Shown here: one piece after another, positions 34,601 through 43,600 of the stretch
Layout: each line of letters begins with the position of its first letter
Numbering within the stretch: position 1 is the first letter of the stretch
Assembly: GCA_015680685.1 (NCBI GenBank)
Contig: MNCI01002682.1
Coordinates: forward strand, 654,355-702,536
Direction: 5' to 3'
Origin: Gnetum montanum
Taxonomy: Eukaryota > Streptophyta > Gnetopsida > Gnetales > Gnetaceae
DNA: 48,182 nt
Translations under genes and position numbers: made by a program
Notes under the pieces: model-generated
What the model saw: the letters and a program-made list of their open reading frames with translations, nothing else
Told to the model about the DNA's origin: nothing
The model's database searches: none

Positions 34601-37600
34601 AAAGTTCAAAGACAGAAATTGTGGCAGGTTCTAGGATGTTGGTTACTTGGCCAACCTTAGGAGAGATGTGAGCCTTGGATTTTGATGATTTGGCTCCATC
34701 TTCCTTGGGTATTTGTGAACTTGAGATACTGTTGCAGGCCATGAATCGATGCTCCACCTCTAAACACAATTGTTTAAGCTCCTCTGATTGTTGGCCTCTT
34801 TTGGTGGTCACTCTTGATATTTTCCATACGGGGAAGCAAATCCTTCCCTAAGAGTCCTCATGACTTGGGACTCATGGCTCAATTTGGTTGGGTTGTATGG
34901 CCCCTCCTCTCATGGAGGTGCTAAATGAATCAGTGCACCACTTCTCTACAGATGTGCTCACACAGTGTTGACAGTCAGTTGTTTTAGCAGCTCTTTCTAT
35001 GGCCTGATGACATGGCCTACTCTTATCATATACAGATCCCTCAATGGTTAACAGATTTTGATTGATTCAATTTGTACATTTAGTTCCCCTTGATATTCAG
35101 AATACAGAATATGGTTGTGCTTAATCTGAACTTCAGCCTCGAGCACCTAACAACTCTTGGGACTCGTAACAGAGACAGGGTGTAGTTACAATGCTCGAAT
35201 CCATAAATTCCTTTACAGATGCAATTGGTGAAGCAGGCTTGGTGTTCCTACGAATTCTTAAACAATGTGTGATCTGTTGAAGTCTCTCCTGGTTCCATTG
35301 CTTTTGATGGACTTTGCCAAATGGTTCTCTGCAGTCTTCCACAAACTATTTGAGGACCTAACAGAAGTCAGCAGCTAGTAGATTTATCCTAGTTATTCGT
35401 CTTTCAATGCTCTGCCAAAATTCATTAAGGACCTAGTTCTACTAGTGACTGTTTGTTAACAGATGACATTTGTCATTTGTGACTATATGAAACAAAACAG
35501 ACAGAGTTGAGGCCTAGTCCATCTCAGATGATTTGGGTGTTGGTGTTGTGTACCATGAAGGTGAAATCTACATCCTCCTCATGATAGCACCAAAGGTGGA
35601 CACCTTGGCACATCGCTATTGGTCCTTGGTGTCAGACAGAATGACGGGTAAGACATTCAAATCCATGTCTTTTCATAACATAGAGCAATTATGCAAAACA
35701 ACAATGTTGGCTTGGTTGCTTTCCTTGGCTTGTACGATGGTGATGATGTAGATTAGATGGTGGACTCACTTTGGGGAGAAACCTCACAATGAGGATCTCT
35801 CAAACGTGTTTTCCAGTTTGACAGAACACAAGTTTTGTGTGATCAATTTTGTTGTTCAGATATTCCTAGTATAACAGGAGCTACAGATCCTATGGACTCC
35901 GATGTTCCCCAAATTTTGTGGTAGAGTTTTGTCCTATGAAAGCTTGCTAAGTGCTTCCCTTCCTTAAAAATTATTTAATGAAAAATGGTGTTTGTCCCAT
36001 TTCCTATGGCAGGGTGATCAAATTTTATATTTGGACTTCAGTTGGTTCTTCTCTAGTTGGGTGCAATTGCTATGGTTAATGATGTGGGATGAGGACTGTC
36101 CTAGGGCCATTCCCCTAGCCGTCCTCAGCTCACTTCAACATTTGAGCCATTAAACTCTATGTTAAGACATACTTTTTTAAAAAAGAAAAAGTAAACCGGA
36201 TTCTATAGTGGTTGGAGCATATCCAGTAATAAAAGGTTATACATGAAGCACACCGGAAAAAGATTACAAATCCCAGTAACAGAACAACCCAAAACAAATG
36301 CAGTATTAAGCTAGGAAAGCATCACCATGATGTCTTAGAATAATAGAACAATCAATGATGAACTGTTTAGCAAGTACAACAGGGTTACTCTTTTCTTGTT
36401 GAAAACCCCACCTATTGCGTGAAACCCACACTGTATGTAGTGCTGCTGCTACAAATGTTTTATTTCAGCATCGCTTCCATTTCTCTCCCAACTATGTTGG
36501 GCATACTTGATAGTTTTAAATGGCAACAAGTATATGGAATGCCTCAGTTGCTTCTTGGAGAAGTTTTCCAAGCAAATTTGGTCTTCTCCATTGATTTAGA
36601 TATGGATGTATGTTGTCCCACAATGGCAAAATGGTTTGTGGGCTTGTCCATCCAATGACAGTTGGAACAATTGATCTACCTATGAATCTTGTTTGGGAGG
36701 AGGACTTTTTGCATCTTCCTTTCCACCAGCATAGACTTATGATCTTGAAACAATGGTTGTGGTGTGAACTCAGTGTTCCAGCACTTTATTGGTTGGACTA
36801 GCGAGATTCCTTTGGTCTCAAGGCTAGAGAGTAGAACCCAGGGTTCTAGCAAATTTTGTATTTGCTTGTTGAGGCATGGCTTCCATGGAGAATGCTCTCT
36901 TTGAGATGAAGTCTTGCAAGTCCATCATCAAGGTTGAAAATAAATTCTAGCAAGCCTTCAAATTGATTTTTGAAAAAGCCTTCTCATCGATGGGTGCCAA
37001 GTAGCCATTCAAGAGGCTCTCAACTAGACCAGCTAAAGGAATGAATCTAAGGGATGCCTTAGAGATGTTAGTCCTTTGAGTTGACCTTACCCCTTTCGCC
37101 ATGGAGTAGGGACGGTAACTTGGTTCCATCAAGTGTTCTTCATATTTCATGTGAGGCTTTGGTCAAAAGGAGATAACAAATCTTCGGGTACAGTACCTTC
37201 CTTTGAGCCTGCTGCCATTTGAGATGAGTTACTCTCTGAAATTGGCAAAATTCGAACTTGTATAAGAAGTGTACTCTCGAAGCTTATTGTAGACTCCGCT
37301 CCAAAGACATCACTTCTTTTGTGTAGGGAAGGATTGTGAGAAAGTTTTCAAGGTTAGCAGTTCCCCTATTTCCTTCCTATGGTTTGGGGACCATGGAACA
37401 CTCTAAGTTATATGTTCATGGTACTCAAGGGTTGGAAAACCACTATGGCTTGGCAATTCCAAGAAACAACGAGGCTCCATCATGTTTCTTCCTCTTTGTC
37501 CTTCTCATCATCCCCTCACACATAGAACTACAATGGGCCTAATTTTGCAGTGGTTACAAATATGTAGAAAAGCCTAGATTGGATAGTTCAGATGTGGCTC

Positions 37601-40600
37601 CACACCAAACCTTGTACCAAATCAGAAGGGGTTTGGAGGTGAGGCACCTCTTGTAAATACACTGTTGTTACCCTTTGATGATATCTATAGGGTTGTTTGC
37701 TTACTTGCTTGTTTGTCATCATTTGAAGTCATAGATGTTCTCCTAGAGGTGTATATACAACTTAAGAGATTTGGATATGTTGCATACTTCTTGATAGTTG
37801 AAGAGGGTGAATTGCTCGCTTGGAGGCATAGTCCCCAGGTCTTCCACCCCGGATCCAATGGATCTAAGGGAATTCCTTGTAGTGTCAAACAATGAAATCT
37901 ACGGTTGTGCACCTACAATCGTTGCACATGCCACCTATGTTATGCAAATTTATGTGTGCATAATGTCACATAGATCTATGTGCAAACTTGTATGCACATT
38001 ACTTATGTTCTTTTATGCACTATTATATGCCTTCGTGTATAAATATATGCTTTTGTGTGCTGGTATGTATCACTGTGTGCTACTTTATGTCTGCCTTCAC
38101 ATGTTGTTGTTGTCTTTGCATGTTACTATGTGCCTTTGTGCATTGCTGCAATACATTCCTAGTGAACTTTGGTATCACCTCTCACCTAGTGATCACTCAC
38201 TCTCATGTATTTCATCTATATGTATTTTCTCTCATGTTCCTTTCATGTGTATCTCTCTTCACACAAGTGATTAAAAAGTTATCAAAACAACTTTTTTTAG
38301 TTCCTAAAAATGTTCAAGAAAAAGTTGGTAGAAAAAGTCATATTTAAAAAGGCAATTCATATTGCACATTATACAAATATGCATAATAAACATAGACAAC
38401 AGAAATAAAGACAGAATATAAAACATATTTTAACAAAGAACATAATCAATATGTAAAGTTACAAATTATATTACTATAAGCTTAAATACTGTTAAAGTTC
38501 ATTTGTTCCCAAAAACATATTTTAACAAAGGCTTAAAAAGATACAGCATGTTTTATTAATGTCTAATTGTAAAAGGTTCATAATATATTAAACATAAAGC
38601 AACAAAGTAAGTATGATTCAAATGCATCTGTTGGTATGTTTGGTGTAGTTCCATCTTTCTTTTCCTTCAAATTCCTTCAATAAAATTAAGCTTCTTGAAT
38701 TGTTTATTCAGTATCCACTCTAATAGCTCCAAATGCCTATGCATCTCGCTTCATTTCTAAATATTCATTCATCGTTCTCAAAGGCTCATTTTCTAAATTT
38801 ACATCAAGTCCTTTAGCCATGTCATCTACATCTTAATTAGGAGTCATCATCATAACTATCACTCTCACTATTAGAGTCATCATATTCTACAAGATCATCT
38901 GAAAAATCATCATCATCATTAAGTTGTACATTATAAGTTCATTGAGGCTTAGGAGAAGAGGAAGCTTGTTAATCAATTTTTATTAAATTTTTTAACTTTA
39001 ATTAAGATTGAGGAATTCTGAATTTAATTCTTTCAATTGAAACAAATTATAAATCTTTTATTATATTGAAAGGAAAGTCACCATTTTTCACAACTCTACT
39101 CTTTTGAAAAAGTCAGCTATGCTACGCTACTATTTTGAAACAGTAGAGTAGTGAAAAACTTTATTGAACACATCCATTATTGAACACATCCATTGTGCTC
39201 AGGATTTATTGATACTGATGTATTTTGCACAAGCTCATTTGTCTGATAGATAACAATAAAATATCATTATCAATACCCCCAAAAAAAAAAGCTGCCTGAA
39301 AATGTCAACAATTTTTTCCCAAAGTGATGAAAGATAGCCAATTTTTAATCACTGCTTCCCACAATCCAAACTTTAGCTACAACTAATGCACTCTAATACC
39401 ATGCTAGCCTTTGAAAGGTGAATACTTGGAGCTAAGAAACAAGAAGGAAATGTGTGTTTGTAGAATGCAATAAAAGTAACTCAAAAGAAATGCATTCAAT
39501 TGATTCGTTCAGTACATCATACAAGAAAAGAGGAAGCACCTTTTTAAAAGCCAATTAAGGGCTAGTTTTTCTTCATAAACACAAAATGAAACCCACTTAA
39601 ATTACCAAACTTAATGCTATACTTTTAAGTGTCTCAACAGACAAAATTATTCTGTGGGTTGCTTGAAAAAGTTGGGAAATTGGAAAAACTGGGAAAAATT
39701 TTGGGAAATACTTGTTAAAAGATCAACAATATGCAAATTAAAAAACCTTGAAAAATATTTTATAGCAAATTATAGCCAAAATTACTGACCATACAAGTAT
39801 ATAAGCATGTGCAGAAATTCCCTCATCTCTCCATTACCAAAATATCTAATATGTTATTGACACAAAATACTATTGGTATTCTGTTTAAGCATAACCTTTT
39901 ATAATCCTATGCTAGTTTTTTATAACGTTTTGGAACCTATACTGTTTTAATGAAAAATTACATTTTGTTCAAATAACTCAAATTAGTAGCTATGCACATG
40001 AAAGCACTAACTTTATTAATCCAAAGTACTGATACTAATAGAACAAATAAAACATGAAAATAATGTAATCAATTCGTGCTTTTATAATTTTATTACTTCA
40101 GTTAGCATTTCCGTTATTTATAAGTTTTAAAACAAATTTCTTGTAGAACCCTGTGAGAATTATTCAAAATATTTGCAACTTTTTGAAAAACACTATTTGT
40201 GCAACTGCTTAGAAAATTTCAGCTGAAAAAATCATGAAATGATGAAGACCTTTTCCAGCTGAAAAAGTTTGATATTTTTCATCAATTCAAATATTTTTTG
40301 CAGGCTTTTTTAATCATTGGATCAGTGTTGAGGATAAGTATTCATTCAGATCTCTTCAGGGGAGACTCATACAACGACTGGCACAGATACAAGTGGAGCT
40401 GGAAACTGGTAAGGATTTGCACGAGGCTGAATGTGAGGTTTTAGCCCAAACTCTGGCAGTGGATAGGGAGGCAGAGGGGTAGGGCATGGTGGCTGAAAGA
40501 AGGGGATGGGAACACACATTTTTTCTTTGCAGCTGCCACGTCTGTGAAATTGTCCAAGAAGATTCAGTCTTTCCTTTCAGGGACAGGAAATTATTGGCGG

Positions 40601-43600
40601 TCAATGTGTTGCTCAGATTTTGATAGATTTCTGGTCTGACATTTGGAAGAGCAGGCCGGTGAGGCCTCTGTCTGTCCCTATCGATCCTGTCCTGCATGAG
40701 GAGGATAACTGTCATCTTCTGGCCCCTTTCTCCATGTGGGAGTTAGATGAGGCTCTATGGTCAATGAAACCGGGTAGGGTGCCAAGTCTGAATGGGTGGC
40801 TAATGGAATTTTTTAGAGCTTTCATTGATATCTTAGGGGAGAATATTCTAGATGTGTTCAATGCTATGTTGAGATGGCAACAGGTGCAAAGGGAAATCAA
40901 CTGCTCTCGTATCGTGCTTATACCAAAGTTAAATAACACCACGAAGCCATCACACTTCCAGCCAATTGGGGTTTGCAACACCCTGCTCTGTCTTTTCTTG
41001 AAGATGCTTGTGGCCAGGATGGGGCCTCTTATGCCACAACTAGTAGGACCAGGCGGGTTTTATTCAAGGTAGGCACATTTAGGACCAAATCCTGTTGGTG
41101 CAAGAGGTTATCCATTCTCTGAGACTGTCATGGTATCTAGTGCCTTAAATTAGATATTTCTAAAGCCTATGATATTGTGTCTTGGGAGGCTCTGCAGGAG
41201 ATCATGCTGAGAAAAGGTTTCCACCCAGATTTTGTAAAGCTCTATATATCTATTCAATCATTCGGGGCTTTTTCCTTAAATCTAGATGGGAAGTAGGGGA
41301 TTAAGACAAGGACAGTTGTTGTCCCCTTACCTTTTTATTCTAGTTATGGACACTTTGCAAGTATACTGTGAGGTGGAGCAAGTTAGGGGGTTGGAGATTG
41401 CAGGTGTTAGGCACCTAGTTGAACACTACACGGATGACACTATTCTCTTCTCTCAGGTGGCAATCCCCCAGGCTATGGAGATCAATCAAGCATTGAAGCA
41501 TTTGACTATGGAGATTGAGTTGGAAATCAATAGAGGCAAGTCTACTGTTCACTTGTTTAACACCTCAGCCAGAGAGAAGGGGTTGATCATGCAACATTTG
41601 GGGGCTTTACCTAGATCACATGACAACTTGTACTTAGGACTGCCAATGTACACTTGGCATAGGACACAGGCCTGGTGTGGGCTACTGCAACGGCTACAGA
41701 AGCATGTGGATCACTGGATGTGCCATTTTCTGACCTAGGCTAGGAGGGCTTTGCTGGCTACATATGTTTTATCTACCATGGCTAGGTATGCAGCTTCTGT
41801 TGCTAACCCTCCAAGTGGTATTGTTGAGAGGATTGACCAGATTGCACATAACTTCACCTAGTCGGGGGAAAAGGGGGGCATAGATTGCATTTGGTGAAGT
41901 GGGATGTTGTGGCCTACCCGAAGAATACTGGAGGCTTGGGAGTTCCCAAGGTTTAGGACATAATTGACATGGGGTTTCATACTTCGGTAAATAAGCTCAT
42001 TAGGCCGAGTCCTATTCAAGCTCAATGGATCAATGTGGTTGAGGGCAAGTACCAGTGTTTGGTGGATAGGCCACTGGATTCATATGTTTGGAAGGCAATA
42101 TGTAGACATGTTAGGATGGTTAAGCAAGGGGGGTTGTTGGGCACCTCCCTACAGCAGTTAATCAGGCACAAATATCCAGAGGTGTGCAATTGGCAAGGGT
42201 TGTGAAAAGGAAAACTTCCGGAAAAATTAAAAGTTTCATTTGGTTAATTCAGCATGCGGCACTACCAGTTAAAGCAATGCTTTTGCAGCAAGGGCTTAAT
42301 GTGGCGAGCACATGTCCCCTCTACATGGCCGCCATCAAATCAGTAACTCACTGTTTATTCAATTGTCAGTTTACAAGCCAGGTTATTTGGGTGGCAAATA
42401 TCCAGCAAGATTTGAAAATCACCAATGATTCGAAGGTAGCTACAATTCTATGGGTCCTATGGAAGGCACAGAATTGTCATGTTTTTCAGGGTAAGCTATT
42501 GCCGCCGCCAACACAAATTGCTGCTCAGGGCATTAGGCTGTGGGCAAAGGCACAGGTTGCAATGGGGGTGACTCCTACATTCGAGCCAAATTGCGAAGGG
42601 TACTGGGCCAACCCAATGCTCTGGGAAATGGTGAGCCATGTGGGGTGGGCAAACCTGCTTCCTTTGCTACATGGGGAGCCAAATTTGGCCAATGAGGCCT
42701 TCTTTGTAAATTGGATGGGGGATGTTACGTTGTTTCAGGGGTTGAGGACTACACTCACGGTGGAGTCCATTGCAGGCTTGTTGGGGTTGCCAATAGGGGG
42801 AGAGATGATTTCCTTCAACAGGTGTGGGTTGCAAGATGTAGCGGTCTTTTTTTCTAGGCCGGTTCCCAAAACTAGGAGTGGCTAGGTGTTGAAGACAATG
42901 CTTCTGATGCTCTGGCAAGATGCAGTAGAGTTAACGGAGCATTTTTTTATTTTTATTTTTTAGCAATCCAACAACGCTTCCAGGTTGCATGGACTGCATT
43001 TCACCTATATGCATTGTCTGTGGCTCAATTGCATGGTAAATATGATGCGCTACTTCTTGGATGCACTGCGGAGACAGCGAAGGGGCCAACACTCCAAATT
43101 AATATTGGCACTATGGCAAGCAACGAGGTCAGAGCTCCTCCTCTAGGTTCTAGAACCTTTGTCCAAGTGGTGCATGGACACCAACATTCATGCTGTGAGC
43201 TACAAGTTGTGGTTGACCTGTCCAATGATTGGGAGGGGGGTGAGATTGGGGCTGGTTCGAGGGGTGCTTTGGACTCGTCAGTGATAGAAGGGGGGTTGGG
43301 TCCAAGGTTATCCCCCATCCCGCCAAGGGAGTTTAGGAGGAACAGCAGGAGATTATGGGAGGTGGGCAAATGGAGGGGATGTCAAGGGATGATAAGAACC
43401 TAGTGCAGGCTAGCCTAGATGAAATCCTGGCTAAGGCAATGGAGGCGGCAATGCATCGCTCGCAAGAAGAGGAGCGGGTTGCTTGGCAAACACACTAGGT
43501 TGTGTGTGAGGAAGAATTCCAACACCAGCTGGAGGAGGCCAAGAGCCGATACCAAAAAGAAGCACAAGAAGAGTGGTGCCCAAGAGATCTAGCTAAGGCA

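Larger units (their letters stand above)
31304..37912 (+). mobile_element. Nested LTR element, plus strand, without recognised coding region
   Basis: Two direct repeats of about 575 bp (31304-31882 and 37335-37912) bound 5.4 kb. After the first stands TGGTATTGGAGCC (31885-31897), two transitions from the tRNA-iMet primer site. Before the second stands a purine tract (GGGAAGGA). These mark 5' and 3' LTRs of an element inserted into the minus-strand Copia. The interior is G/T-rich on the plus strand with no gag, RT or integrase motif, so it is either fully decayed or a large noncoding derivative. Ends are uncertain by several bases and no target duplication was found. Confidence 0.65.
28858..39639 (-). 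mobile_element. Copia-type LTR element, minus strand, interrupted by a nested element
   Basis: The 5' LTR is at 39639-39402 and the 3' LTR at 29168-28858; both start TGTTGA and end GCTAGCA on the minus strand. A primer site TGGTATTAGAG (39401-39391, initiator tRNA-Met type) directly follows the 5' LTR. Copia integrase-region text lies at 31000-29880 in the same orientation. The 6.6-kb middle (about 31304-37912) is a second LTR element in the opposite orientation. It sits in the DnaJ intron in the same orientation as the gene. The flanking 5 bp (GACAA and AGCAA) match only partly. Confidence 0.75.

Noticed and set aside
37798-38347. Overlapping open frames rich in C, Y, M and L
   Set aside because: Generated by degenerate 'tatgtgc' simple sequence; two frames are open at once, as expected of low complexity.
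43025-43369. Minus-strand open frame of 114 codons, Pro/Ser-rich
   Set aside because: Antisense to the LINE module; no homologous feature and no gene context.
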